A stretch of 64,000 bases of DNA from Niveispirillum lacus (GTDB lineage: Bacteria; Pseudomonadota; Alphaproteobacteria; Azospirillales; Azospirillaceae): the NCBI RefSeq assembly GCF_002251795.1, contig NZ_NOXU01000025.1:62001-126000 (forward strand), given 5' to 3'. The notes beneath the pieces are model-generated. The model was not told the origin of the DNA. It did not search any database and saw only the letters and a list, made by a program, of their open reading frames with translations. How positions within the stretch are numbered: the first letter of the stretch is position 1; each line of letters begins with the position of its first letter. The translations under genes were made by a program, and so were the position numbers. This document shows, one piece after another, positions 36,275 to 45,488 of this stretch.

Positions 36275-37771
36275 ATGCAGAAGCCCAGGCTGAGCCTGAT
36301 CCAGATCTGGAACATGTCCATCGGCTTTCTGGGTATCCAGGTGGCGTTCGGTCTGCAGAATGCCAATGCCAGCCGCATTTTCCAGACGCTGGGCGCGGAT
36401 ATCAATGAGTTGGCAATCCTGTGGGTCGCGGCCCCGCTGACCGGCCTGCTGGTGCAGCCCATTGTCGGGCATATGTCGGACAAGACCTGGGGGCGGCTGG
36501 GGCGCCGTCGGCCCTATTTCCTGGTTGGCGCGGTGCTGGTCACCTTGTCACTGCTGATCATGCCGTCATCGCCAACCTTATGGTTCGCCGCATCAATGCT
36601 GTGGATCCTGGATGCCAGCATCAATATCACCATGGAACCGTTCCGCGCCTTTGTCGGCGACCTGCTGCCCGATGAGCAGCGGATGACCGGGTTTGCGGCG
36701 CAAAGCTTTTTCATCGGGGTGGGCGCCGTCGGTGCGTCGGCCCTGCCATGGATGCTGACCCACTGGTTCGGCATGGATAATACGGCAGCCCCCGGCATGG
36801 TGCCCCTGACGGTGCATATCGCCTTTTATGTTGGTGCTGCCGCTATCTTCGTCGCCGTGATGTGGACCGTGCTGACCACGCGGGAATACTCCCCTGAACA
36901 GGTGGCGGCGTTCGAAGCCGCACGGTTGGCGCAGCGCGGGGTGGACGCTGCCACGCGCGCCGAGCGTCCAGCCGGTGATTTCCGCCGCTGGGGCCTGATG
37001 TCGGTCCTGATCGGCGCCCTTATCACGGCGGGTGTGGGCGCGCTGGACCTGGAGAAGGAAGTTTACATCATGGGGGCGGGCCTGATCGCCTTTGGCCTGT
37101 GCCTGATGGTCCATGCCAGCCTGAAAGGATCGGGCAGGGCGGAGAACGGGTTCAGTGAGGTGATGGAGGACCTGTTCGCCATGCCACCGGTGATGCGCCG
37201 GCTGGCCGTGGTGCAGTTTTTCAGTTGGTTCGCCCTGTTCGCCATGTGGATTTACACCACCTCGGCAGTCACCGCCTTTCACTATGGCACCAGCGATACG
37301 GTCTCCCAGGCCTATAATGACGGGGCCGACTGGGTCGGGCTGCTGTTTGCCGTCTACAATGGCGTGGCCGCCATTGCCGCCTTCCTGCTGCCTTTCATGG
37401 CGCGGGGGATCGGGCGGCGCGGGGCCCACATGGTCAGCTTGTGCCTGGGTGGGGCCGGCCTGATTAGCTTCATGTTCATCAATGATCCGGCCCTTCTTTG
37501 GCTGCCCATGATCGGCGTGGGCTTTGCCTGGTCGTCGATCCTCTCCTCGCCCTATTCCATCCTGTCGGCGGCGGTGCCGGCGGCGAAGATGGGCGTCTAT
37601 ATGGGTATCTTCAATATCTTCATCGTGGTGCCACAGGTCCTGGCCGCCAGCATCCTGGGGGCAGTGCTGCGTGCCGGGTTCGGCGGGGAAGCCATCTGGG
37701 CGCTGGTGTTGGGCGGGGCCTCGATGATCCTGGCGGCCCTGTCCATGCTGGCGGTACAGGACGAGGGCTGA
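36275..37771 (+). CDS. MFS transporter, SLC45/maltose-type sugar permease
   Basis: 498 residues from the ATG at 36275 (GGGGGAACGGG upstream). Twelve predicted helices; VQPIVGHMSDKTWGRLGRRR is the first-half MFS loop and NMSIGFLGIQVAFGLQNANA the first helix typical of SLC45-like sucrose/maltose permeases. A second conserved loop is AFLLPFMARGIGRRGAHM. Substrate sugar is inferred from the family only. The amidohydrolase gene follows after 75 bases. Confidence 0.85.
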   Translation: MQKPRLSLIQIWNMSIGFLGIQVAFGLQNANASRIFQTLGADINELAILWVAAPLTGLLVQPIVGHMSDKTWGRLGRRRPYFLVGAVLVTLSLLIMPSSPTLWFAASMLWILDASINITMEPFRAFVGDLLPDEQRMTGFAAQSFFIGVGAVGASALPWMLTHWFGMDNTAAPGMVPLTVHIAFYVGAAAIFVAVMWTVLTTREYSPEQVAAFEAARLAQRGVDAATRAERPAGDFRRWGLMSVLIGALITAGVGALDLEKEVYIMGAGLIAFGLCLMVHASLKGSGRAENGFSEVMEDLFAMPPVMRRLAVVQFFSWFALFAMWIYTTSAVTAFHYGTSDTVSQAYNDGADWVGLLFAVYNGVAAIAAFLLPFMARGIGRRGAHMVSLCLGGAGLISFMFINDPALLWLPMIGVGFAWSSILSSPYSILSAAVPAAKMGVYMGIFNIFIVVPQVLAASILGAVLRAGFGGEAIWALVLGGASMILAALSMLAVQDEG

Positions 37772-37846
37772 AGCAACCCCTTGCCTTCATTGCCGAAGCC
37801 GGTCAACCATGCAGCAACGCAGAATAAATCCGGGTGAGGCAAATCC

Positions 37847-39193
37847 ATGTCCATGCATTCTATCTGGCGCCGCCGGCTGGCGGGGGCCGTGGCGTCAATT
37901 GCCCTGTTGACGGGGGCGGCCGGGGCCGAAACGGTCCTGATCCATGCCGGCACCCTGCTGGCCGTTCCGGGGCAGAAGCCGCTGAGCCAACAGACCCTGG
38001 TCGTCACTGACGGTAAGGTCAGCGCGGTCAAGGGCGGGTATCTGGATGCAGCCGCCGCTGGCGCACCAGCCGATGCCCGCACCATTGACCTGAAGAATGC
38101 CTTTGTTCTGCCTGGCCTGATTGATTGCCATGTGCATATCACGGGGGAGTTGGGGCCACGCTCGCAACTGGCCGAGGTCGAGGATGATCCGGAGGAGACG
38201 GTGCTGGACGGTGTCGTCTATGCCAACCGGACCCTGATGGCGGGCTTCACCACTGTGCGTGATCTGGGCTCGCCGGCCCGCACCGCCTTTGCCCTGCGCG
38301 ATGCCATCAACAAGGGTGAGGTGGAGGGGCCGACCATCCTGGCCGCCGGCATGATGGTGTCCATCACCGCCGGCCATGGCGATGTCAATGGCTTCAGCGA
38401 GGGAGTGACCCACGCCCTGCGCCCTGAAAGTGTGTGCAATGGTGCCGATGATTGCCGCCGCGCCGTGCGCGAGCAGATCCGAAAGGGGGCCGATGTCATC
38501 AAGCTGGCCACCACGGGCGGTGTCCTGTCCAACATCGCCGCTGGCACCGGCCAGCAGATGTTCGAGGACGAGGCCAAGGCCATCGTTGAGACCGCCCATA
38601 TGATGGGCAAGAAGGTGGCCAGTCACGCCCACGCAGCGGGTGGGATCAATCTGGCGCTGCGCAGTGGGGTGGACAGCATCGAACATGGGTCATACCTGGA
38701 CCCGGAGAGCGTCAAGCTGTTCAGGGAGACGGGGGCCTATCTGGTGCCAACCCTGCTGGCCGGGCATACGGTGGTCAATATGGCCAAGAACAGCACCACC
38801 CTGACCCCCGCCCAGGCGACCAAGGCCCTGGCCGTGGGTGAGCGCATGAAGATGGCCTTCGGCAATGCCGTGAAAAACGGCGTCAAGGTCGCCTTCGGCA
38901 CCGATAGCGGCGTGTCAGCCCATGGTACCAACGCTTACGAATTCAAGCTGATGGTCGAGGCCGGCATGACCGCAGCCGACGCCATCAAGGCCGCGACGAT
39001 CAACGCCGCCGATCTTCTGGACCGTGGCAACCGCATCGGGACCCTGGAAGCTGGCAAGGATGCTGACATCATCGCGGTGGCCAAAAGCCCCATTGAGGAT
39101 GTGACGGAACTGAGCCGCGTCCAGTTCGTGATGCGCCAGGGCACGGTGCATAAGCTGAACGGGGCGGCTGTGCCGTTCGTGCCGAAGACGTAA
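37847..39193 (+). CDS. Exported amidohydrolase-family enzyme (prolidase/imidazolonepropionase-like)
   Basis: 448 residues with a signal peptide ending GAAGA-ETVLIHAG. The metal site is built from LPGLIDCHVHITG (HxH near residue 95), VIKLATTGGVLSN (carboxylated Lys), KVASHAHAAGG, SIEHGSYL and GTDSGVSAHG. This matches the metal-dependent hydrolase group often named Xaa-Pro dipeptidase or organophosphate-acid-type. A periplasmic location fits the signal peptide. Substrate not deducible. Confidence 0.9.
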   Translation: MSMHSIWRRRLAGAVASIALLTGAAGAETVLIHAGTLLAVPGQKPLSQQTLVVTDGKVSAVKGGYLDAAAAGAPADARTIDLKNAFVLPGLIDCHVHITGELGPRSQLAEVEDDPEETVLDGVVYANRTLMAGFTTVRDLGSPARTAFALRDAINKGEVEGPTILAAGMMVSITAGHGDVNGFSEGVTHALRPESVCNGADDCRRAVREQIRKGADVIKLATTGGVLSNIAAGTGQQMFEDEAKAIVETAHMMGKKVASHAHAAGGINLALRSGVDSIEHGSYLDPESVKLFRETGAYLVPTLLAGHTVVNMAKNSTTLTPAQATKALAVGERMKMAFGNAVKNGVKVAFGTDSGVSAHGTNAYEFKLMVEAGMTAADAIKAATINAADLLDRGNRIGTLEAGKDADIIAVAKSPIEDVTELSRVQFVMRQGTVHKLNGAAVPFVPKT

Positions 39194-39230
39194 GACCGGA
39201 GGGCGTAGCGGGGATCGGTTCTACTGGACC

Positions 39231-39273
39231 GTCGGGGGTGAGTTGCCCTATTTTAGAAGTATAAACCCCCGAC
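39231..39273. terminator. Long-loop inverted repeat after the amidohydrolase gene
   Basis: GTCGGGGGT and ACCCCCGAC form a perfect 9-bp stem around 25 bases of AT-rich loop. No T-tract follows. It could terminate or insulate transcription before the two membrane-protein genes. Confidence 0.4.
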
Positions 39274-39299
39274 CCTGCAACCTTGCGCATGAGGCCGGC

Positions 39300-39854
39300 A
39301 TGGCGCTCTATCAGGATGATCTGGGCAATCTCTATTGGTCCGACGCGGTTGGGGCGGTGATTCCGGCGCCAACCGACGCGGAACGGGTGCCACCGTGGGA
39401 TAAGCCGTTTCATATTCATGGGCACCGGCTGGACAGCCTGCTCTGGTCGGGGCGGTTGGTCGGATGCATTTCCCTGCTGGCGGCGTTGGTGGCGCTGGTG
39501 CTGCTGATCAAGGGCGGGCGGGAGGAGGCCGGCCTGTTCCCGGCGCTGTCCGTCATGATCGTGCTGATTGGTCAGATGGTCATCGTGCGGCGCACCGGCA
39601 CGCGGGTAGTGCCATCGACCGCCCTGCGCCTGCTGCGACCGCAGCCCTGGGGGGCGCTGTTGCTTGAACTGGCCGGCAAACTGTCCCTCGCTATCATGTT
39701 CTCGTCCATGACCGTGGAGTTTCTGAGCGCCGATGAGGTCGGTTTCTGGCGTCAGGCTGGGGCCGTGCTGATGGGATGTGGCACGCTGGTCTTTCTGGCG
39801 CAGGCGGGGTTGTTTTTGATGTCTTTGCTGCGCACACGCGTCCAGGCGACCTGA
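39300..39854 (+). CDS. Membrane protein with MALYQDDLGNLYW N-terminus (family member 2)
   Basis: 184 residues from the ATG at 39300, preceded by GAGG. The N-terminus MALYQDDLGNLYWSDAVGAV matches the signature of the proteins at 18174-18746 and 39861-40427. Four predicted helices lie at about 48-68, 77-95, 118-138 and 150-173, with a short basic end. Adjacent to family member 3 (6-base gap), so the pair is probably one operon and arose by tandem duplication. Function unknown. Confidence 0.75.
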   Translation: MALYQDDLGNLYWSDAVGAVIPAPTDAERVPPWDKPFHIHGHRLDSLLWSGRLVGCISLLAALVALVLLIKGGREEAGLFPALSVMIVLIGQMVIVRRTGTRVVPSTALRLLRPQPWGALLLELAGKLSLAIMFSSMTVEFLSADEVGFWRQAGAVLMGCGTLVFLAQAGLFLMSLLRTRVQAT

Positions 39855-39860
39855 CCCACA

Positions 39861-40427
39861 ATGCCACTTTATCACGACAATCACGGCCAGCTTTACTGGC
39901 ATGAGCGCGTCACGCCGCGACTGGAACCACCGGTTCTGTCGGCGGAGCGGGTGGCGCAGGGGATCAAGCCGCGCATTGCCCGGATACGCAGCGACCGGCG
40001 GGGTTGGCTGCGGGGCGGCTGTGTCGCCGCCATGGCGGGTGGGCTGGGCCTGACCGTAGTCGCGCTGCTGCTGGCGCAGCGGGACTGGCCTTTGGCGCTG
40101 GGCGTGTCGGTCGCGGGGTTCTTGTGGTGTGCGGCGCTGCGGCTGTTCTTCGTGACGGAGGTCTGCGCGCGCAGCGTGCCGTTCGACGGCGCGGTATGGC
40201 TGGCCCCGGAACAACCCTGGCCGCCACGCCTGCTGCGCCTATGCCTGATCCTGTCCTTCGCGGGGCCGCTTTATGTGCTGACCTGGGTCAAGGGGCTGGA
40301 TGTCATGGATGGGGACGGGCCATCCATTTTCCTGGCGTTGGTCTGGGCATGGATGGTCTGGGGTCGGGTGAAGGCATTCCGGCGGGAGCGGCAGGCTCTT
40401 TCGGCCTTGCTGTCAGCGTCGGGATAA
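39861..40427 (+). CDS. Membrane protein with MPLYHDNHGQLYW N-terminus (family member 3)
   Basis: 188 residues. Same N-terminal signature (MPLYHDNHGQLYWHERV), then four helices (about 52-72, 76-95, 120-141, 148-165). Sequence outside the first 17 residues is only weakly similar to member 2, suggesting strong constraint on the N-terminal peptide. Overall Arg and Trp content is high. Function unknown. Confidence 0.75.
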   Translation: MPLYHDNHGQLYWHERVTPRLEPPVLSAERVAQGIKPRIARIRSDRRGWLRGGCVAAMAGGLGLTVVALLLAQRDWPLALGVSVAGFLWCAALRLFFVTEVCARSVPFDGAVWLAPEQPWPPRLLRLCLILSFAGPLYVLTWVKGLDVMDGDGPSIFLALVWAWMVWGRVKAFRRERQALSALLSASG

Positions 40428-40452
40428 GCCGGTTGGCCGCGTGGGCCCCCAA

Positions 40453-41091
40453 TCAACGGCGGGTCAACATGCCCATGACCAGATCCACCACCTTCTGGAC
40501 ATGGCGTTCTGTTTCAGCCGCCTCGGGGATGGGCCGCATGCCGGTAACGGTGCGATAGAACAGGTCACTTTGCATCATCCCGCAGAAGGCCTGAACCACG
40601 GACGGTACGTCAGGGCAATGCACGATTCCCCGGTCATGCAGATCGCTGAGATACCGCACCATTGCTGTCTGCAACGGATCGGGACCGCAGCGAAAATAGA
40701 TCTCCGGCAAACGGGGGAATTTGATCCCCTCCCCCATAACCATGCGCCACAGACCCTGGGCCTCCGGGTCCATCAATACCCCCATCAGGCCGCGCGCGAT
40801 GCGGACAAGGGTTTCACGGGGGTCCTGGCCCGGCTGGTGCGGGGTGGTGAGCGGTTCCATGATTTGCGCGCAGCGCTGGGTCACCATGGCCTCAAACAGG
40901 CCCTCCTTGCTGCCGAAAAGTTGATACAATGTCGACAAGGAGCCGCCTGAGCGCCGCACGATGGCGGACAGGCTGGCCCGCTCGAAACCATGTTCAAAAA
41001 AGATGGCAGCAGCGGCATCAATCATCGCTTGCCGCCGCGCCGCCATACGCGGCGTGTGGTCGGCAGAGTCGGTATCGGTTTGCGTGTTCAT
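40453..41091 (-). CDS. TetR/AcrR-family transcriptional regulator
   Basis: 212 residues. The N-terminal helix-turn-helix (about 18-65) reads AAAIFFEHGFERASLSAIVR and GGSLSTLYQLFGSKEGLFEA; the C-terminal ligand domain is of the AcrR/TetR_C type with LVRIARGLMGVLMDPEAQGL. Divergent from an RND efflux pair with a palindromic site between, so it is the likely repressor of that pump and of itself. Confidence 0.9.
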   Translation of the reverse strand: MNTQTDTDSADHTPRMAARRQAMIDAAAAIFFEHGFERASLSAIVRRSGGSLSTLYQLFGSKEGLFEAMVTQRCAQIMEPLTTPHQPGQDPRETLVRIARGLMGVLMDPEAQGLWRMVMGEGIKFPRLPEIYFRCGPDPLQTAMVRYLSDLHDRGIVHCPDVPSVVQAFCGMMQSDLFYRTVTGMRPIPEAAETERHVQKVVDLVMGMLTRR

Positions 41092-41148
41092 GGTCGTATC
41101 ATCGCATCCCCGTCACACATCCCGCAACGGGGCGTGATGGCCGTCACT

Positions 41149-41177
41149 TGAAAACTGTAATGTACGTTACATTATCC
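41149..41177 (+). promoter_or_regulatory. TetR operator/promoter between regulator and RND genes
   Basis: TGTAATGTACGTTACA at 41156-41171 is a 16-base palindrome with 14 symmetric positions, of the size bound by TetR dimers. A TTGAAA at 41149-41154 could be the -35 of the efflux operon, placing the operator in its spacer; the matching -10 is weak. Confidence 0.65.
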
Positions 41178-41214
41178 TGACCATCCATACAGTGGTTCTT
41201 TCGGGGGGTGTCAG

Positions 41215-42324
41215 ATGGTGGCGGTTCGGGGCGCCGGCAGTGCGCGGTGGGCAGGCACGGCATTGGCCGTGCTTTTTCCCTTTGTTCTGGCCGGGTGCGG
41301 CGTCAAGGAGGAGGAGCCGGTGCCGGCCCGGCCCGTGCGCGTCGCGGCGGTCAGTTTCACCGATGCCCATGCCGAACGGTCCTTCACCGGCATCGTGGTC
41401 CCCCGGACAGAGGTGCAGGCCGGGTTCCGGGTGGGTGGCCGCATCGCCACCCGTCTGGTGGAGGTTGGAGACCGGGTGAAACCGGGGCAGGTTCTGGCCC
41501 GGCTGGATTCGACGGACCTGGAACTGGCGCTGAAGGGGGCGGAAGCTCGGTTGGCCCAGGCTGAGGCCCAAGCGACACAGACCGCCGCCAATCTGAAACG
41601 CTATACCCCTCTGCTGGCTAGCGGTACGGTTTCGCAGGCACAGTTCGATCAGGTAAAGGCCGCGTCCGATGCCGCCGCCGCGCAGAAGCGGGAGGCTGAA
41701 TCCAGCTTGGCCATCGCCCGCAACCAGCGATCTTATAGCGCACTGACCCTAGAACAGGGCGGGGTGATCACCGCCGTCCTGGCCGATGCCGGCCAGACGG
41801 TGAGCGAAGGGCAGACGGTACTGCGTATCGCCACCGATCAGGGCCGCGAAGTGGCCATTGACGTCGCAGAGGGCGATGTGGCGCGGCTGACGGTGGGCGG
41901 AGCCGCCACCATTGCCCTGTGGGCCGATGGTGATATCGCCCTGACCGGTACGCTCCGCGAAATCACCCCCGTGGCCGACCCGGCCAGCCGCACCTTCCGC
42001 CTGCGCGTCACCCTGCCCGCCGATGCGCCGGACACGGTGCGCTTGGGACTTACGGCCCGGGTCAGTTTCCCTGACGCCAACAGCCCAGCCTTAGCCCTGC
42101 TGCCTTCGGCTGCGCTGTTCCAACAGGGTGACAAGCCCGCTGTCTGGGTTCTGGCCCCGTCCAAGGACCGGGTGCAGTTGCGTCCGGTGGAAGTGGCGGC
42201 CTACCGCCCAGATGGGGTGGCAGTGAAGGCTGGGCTGAAGGAGGGTGAATTGGTGGTGACCGCTGGTGCCCACCGGTTGGATGCCAATCTGCGCGTGCGC
42301 GTCTGGGATGGGGGCCTGCCGTGA
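41215..42324 (+). CDS. RND efflux periplasmic adaptor lipoprotein
   Basis: 369 residues. Lipobox VLAGC at about residue 27. The adaptor order is barrel-sandwich lipoyl part (EVQAGFRVGGRIATRLVEVG, LARLDSTDLELALKGAEARL), alpha-hairpin (RYTPLLASGTVSQAQFDQVK), lipoyl return (GVITAVLADAGQTVSEGQTV), beta-barrel (GDVARLTVGGAATIALWADG) and membrane-proximal domain. It links the inner-membrane pump to an outer-membrane channel, not encoded here. Its stop overlaps the pump start (GTGA). Confidence 0.93.
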   Translation: MVAVRGAGSARWAGTALAVLFPFVLAGCGVKEEEPVPARPVRVAAVSFTDAHAERSFTGIVVPRTEVQAGFRVGGRIATRLVEVGDRVKPGQVLARLDSTDLELALKGAEARLAQAEAQATQTAANLKRYTPLLASGTVSQAQFDQVKAASDAAAAQKREAESSLAIARNQRSYSALTLEQGGVITAVLADAGQTVSEGQTVLRIATDQGREVAIDVAEGDVARLTVGGAATIALWADGDIALTGTLREITPVADPASRTFRLRVTLPADAPDTVRLGLTARVSFPDANSPALALLPSAALFQQGDKPAVWVLAPSKDRVQLRPVEVAAYRPDGVAVKAGLKEGELVVTAGAHRLDANLRVRVWDGGLP

Positions 42325-45300
42325 GCGGATTGAACCTTTCCGCCTGGGCCATAAGGCATCAGGCGCTTGTCCTGTTCATGATCGTGATGTCGCTGGCCAT
42401 CGGCGTCTATTCCTTTGTAACGCTGGGGCGCGCCGAAGATCCGCAATTCGCCATCCGCACCATGGTGGTGACGGCACAATGGCCGGGTGCAACGGCGCGC
42501 GAGATGCAAGAACAGGTCACCGACCGGATTGAACAGACCCTCCAGCAGGTACCCAATTTCCATTTCACCCGGTCCTATGCGCGGCCGGGCGAAACGGTCA
42601 TCTTCATCAACCTGCATGATTATACCCGTTCCGACACGTTGCCCGACATCTGGTATCAGGTGCGTAAGCGGGTGGGCGACATGGCCCACACCCTGCCCAC
42701 AGGCGTCATCGGTCCGCAATTCAATGACGAATTTGGTGATACGTTTGGCATCATCTATGCCTTCTCCGGCGACGGGTTCAGCCAGACGGAGATGCGGCAG
42801 GTTCTACTCGCGGCGCGCCAGCGCCTGCTGATGTTGCCGTCCATCGGCAAGGTCGACCTTCTGGGTGTGCAGGACGAAAAGATCTATGTGGAGTTCGATA
42901 CAGGCCGTCTCGCGTCACTGGGTGTGACGGTACAACAGATCGGACAGGCGCTGGCCGCGCAGAACGCCGTCAGCCCCACTGGCACCATCGATACTGGTGC
43001 CGACCTGATCCGGGTGCGCGTGACTGGCGCCCTGAAGACTGAGGAGCAGGTAGCGGCGGTACCGATCCAGGTCGGTGGTCGACTGCTGCGGCTGGGGGAT
43101 ATCGCCAGTGTCCGCCGGGCAGCGCAGGACCCGGCCGAAACCCTGATGCGTCATAATGGCGAGCCGGTGACAGGCTTGGCCATCGCTATGGCGGCCGGTG
43201 GCGACATCCTGAAGCTGGGCGATGCGGTCAAGGCCGAGATGAAGACCATTCAGGCCACGCTGCCGCATGGGATCGAAATCTCGTTGGTCGCCGATCAGCC
43301 GACAGTGGTGCGTGAAAGCATCAATGAGTTCGCTGCCGCCCTGGCCGAGGCGCTGGTCATCGTCCTGATCGTCACGTTCCTGTCGCTCGGCCTGCGTACC
43401 GGTGTCGTGGTGGCCCTGTCGGTACCACTGGTTCTGGCCGTTACCTTTGGGGTGATGAAGGCGGCAGGCATCGACCTGCATAAGATTTCCATCGGTGCCC
43501 TGATCATCGCTCTGGGCCTGCTGGTCGATGATGCCATCATCGCCGTGGAAATGATGATGGTGAAGCTGGAACAGGGCTGGGACCGGGCCAAGGCCGCAGC
43601 CTTCGCCTGGACCTCCACTGCTTTTCCCATGCTGTCGGGCACACTGGTGACGGCTGCGGGTTTTGTGCCTGTGGGCTTTGCCCATTCCGCAGCGGGTGAA
43701 TATACCGGCGCCATCTTCTGGGTGGTGGCCACCGCTCTGCTGGTCTCCTGGCTGGTGGCAGTTATCTTTACGCCCTATCTGGGCTACAAGATGCTGCCGC
43801 AGAATCTCGAAGGCACCCATAGCGACGACCATAACGCCGCTTATGACAAACCGCTCTATCGCCGTCTGCGCGCCAGTTTGGTCTGGACCGTCAACCACCG
43901 CTACATTGTGATTGCAGCGACGGTTGGGGCGTTCGTGCTGTCCATTGCCGGATTTGGGTTTGTGCAGCAGCAATTCTTCCCCAATTCGGCGCGCCTGGAA
44001 CTGGTGGTGGATCTGGAACTGCCTGAAGGCACCTCTATCGGTGTCACCCAGGCCCGTGTGAAAGAACTGGAAGCTGTTTTTGCGAAGGATGAAAGCATTG
44101 ACAGTTTCAGTGCCTTTGTCGGGAATGGTGCACCACGCTTTTATCTTCCCCTGAACCAGGAATTGAAACGGCCAAATTTTGCGCAGTTCATTGTGGTGAC
44201 CACATCACTGGAACGGACTGTGGAATTGGCTCGGACCCTGCCGCGTGATCTGGAAACCCGCTTTCCCGACGTGCGTACCCGTGTGGCCAGGCTGGAAAAT
44301 GGACCACCCGTCGGCTATCCGGTGCAGTTTCGGGTCATGGGACGCGACCCGGAATTGTTGCGCACCATTGGCGGGGAACTGCGCGATCTGATTAGGGAGA
44401 ACCCGCACACAACCGACGTCAACCTGGACTGGACGGAGAAGGTGAAATCCGTGCGGCTGGTCGTTGACCAGGATCGGGCCCGCGCACTGGGGGTCACCAG
44501 CCAGGATCTGGCCCTGGCGCTGCAGACGGTGATGACCGGCTACACCGCCACCCAGTACCGTGAAGGGATCGAGTTGATTGATGTGGTGCTGCGGGCAGGG
44601 CAGGATGAACGGGTGGCTGCTGACCGGTTGGCGGAACTGCGCCTGAGGGGACCGAACGGCCCAGTGCCGTTGTCGCAGGTGGCACGGCTGGAATTCGGGT
44701 TGGAGGAGGGTATCCTCTGGACCCGGTCGCGCGACCTGGCCCTGACAGTCCGGGCCGATCTGCGCGGGAATGTGCAGGCCCCAACGGTGGTAGCAGAGAT
44801 CGAAGCTGTTCTGGGCCCGCTGCGTGATAAACTGCCCACCGGCTACCGGATCGAAGTCGGCGGGGCTGTAGAGGAAAGTGCCAAGGGCCAAGCGTCGATT
44901 ATGGCAGTGATGCCGGCGATGGTTGTCATCATGCTGACCGTGCTGATGGTGCAACTGCAGAGCTTTCAGCGGGTGATATTGGTCTTCCTGACCGCACCGC
45001 TGGGTCTCATCGGTGTCACCATGGCCCTGCTGTTATTCAACCAGCCCTTTGGTTTTGTGGCACAGTTAGGGGTGATTGCACTGGCCGGCATGATCATGCG
45101 CAACTCCGTAATCCTGGTCGACCAGATCGAGCAGGATATTGCCGCCGGCCATGGCCGTTTCGACGCGGTGGTCGATGCCACCGTGCGGCGGGCCCGACCC
45201 ATCGCCCTGACAGCGGCGGCGGCAGTGTTGGCCATGATCCCGCTGTCACGCTCAAGCTTCTGGGGGCCGATGGCGATTTCGATCATGGGCGGGCTGATTG

Positions 45301-45413
45301 TGGCCACAGCTTTGACCCTCTATTCCCTGCCCGCCATGTACGCGGCCTGGTTCCGGGTACGCAAGGATGAGACCGGGCCGACGGCCCCTGGCGGCTGGAA
45401 CGCAGCGGATTAA
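42321..45413 (+). CDS. RND-family multidrug efflux permease
   Basis: 1030 residues, GTG start in a 4-base overlap with the adaptor gene. Twelve helices and two large periplasmic loops. LGLLVDDAIIAVEMMMVKLE in helix 4 carries the two Asp of the proton relay; VIALAGMIMRNSVILVDQIE lies in the second half. It belongs to the AcrB/MexF-like HAE group that exports drugs or lipophilic compounds. The missing outer-membrane component must be shared. Expected to be controlled by the divergent TetR protein. Confidence 0.94.
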   Translation: MSGLNLSAWAIRHQALVLFMIVMSLAIGVYSFVTLGRAEDPQFAIRTMVVTAQWPGATAREMQEQVTDRIEQTLQQVPNFHFTRSYARPGETVIFINLHDYTRSDTLPDIWYQVRKRVGDMAHTLPTGVIGPQFNDEFGDTFGIIYAFSGDGFSQTEMRQVLLAARQRLLMLPSIGKVDLLGVQDEKIYVEFDTGRLASLGVTVQQIGQALAAQNAVSPTGTIDTGADLIRVRVTGALKTEEQVAAVPIQVGGRLLRLGDIASVRRAAQDPAETLMRHNGEPVTGLAIAMAAGGDILKLGDAVKAEMKTIQATLPHGIEISLVADQPTVVRESINEFAAALAEALVIVLIVTFLSLGLRTGVVVALSVPLVLAVTFGVMKAAGIDLHKISIGALIIALGLLVDDAIIAVEMMMVKLEQGWDRAKAAAFAWTSTAFPMLSGTLVTAAGFVPVGFAHSAAGEYTGAIFWVVATALLVSWLVAVIFTPYLGYKMLPQNLEGTHSDDHNAAYDKPLYRRLRASLVWTVNHRYIVIAATVGAFVLSIAGFGFVQQQFFPNSARLELVVDLELPEGTSIGVTQARVKELEAVFAKDESIDSFSAFVGNGAPRFYLPLNQELKRPNFAQFIVVTTSLERTVELARTLPRDLETRFPDVRTRVARLENGPPVGYPVQFRVMGRDPELLRTIGGELRDLIRENPHTTDVNLDWTEKVKSVRLVVDQDRARALGVTSQDLALALQTVMTGYTATQYREGIELIDVVLRAGQDERVAADRLAELRLRGPNGPVPLSQVARLEFGLEEGILWTRSRDLALTVRADLRGNVQAPTVVAEIEAVLGPLRDKLPTGYRIEVGGAVEESAKGQASIMAVMPAMVVIMLTVLMVQLQSFQRVILVFLTAPLGLIGVTMALLLFNQPFGFVAQLGVIALAGMIMRNSVILVDQIEQDIAAGHGRFDAVVDATVRRARPIALTAAAAVLAMIPLSRSSFWGPMAISIMGGLIVATALTLYSLPAMYAAWFRVRKDETGPTAPGGWNAAD

Positions 45414-45416
45414 AAA

Positions 45417-45440
45417 AGGCGGGGGAACCATCCCCCGCCT
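45417..45440. terminator. Intrinsic bidirectional terminator, RND operon/bacterioferritin
   Basis: AGGCGGGGGA-ACCA-TCCCCCGCCT is a perfect 10-bp stem with a 4-base loop. On the minus strand it is followed by TTTTTTA, a classical Rho-independent terminator for bfr; on the plus strand it follows the efflux-gene stop directly. Confidence 0.9.
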
Positions 45441-45488
45441 GTCTGCCCCCATCTGCCTTTGGATGGGGGAACGGTTACCTGAACACGC

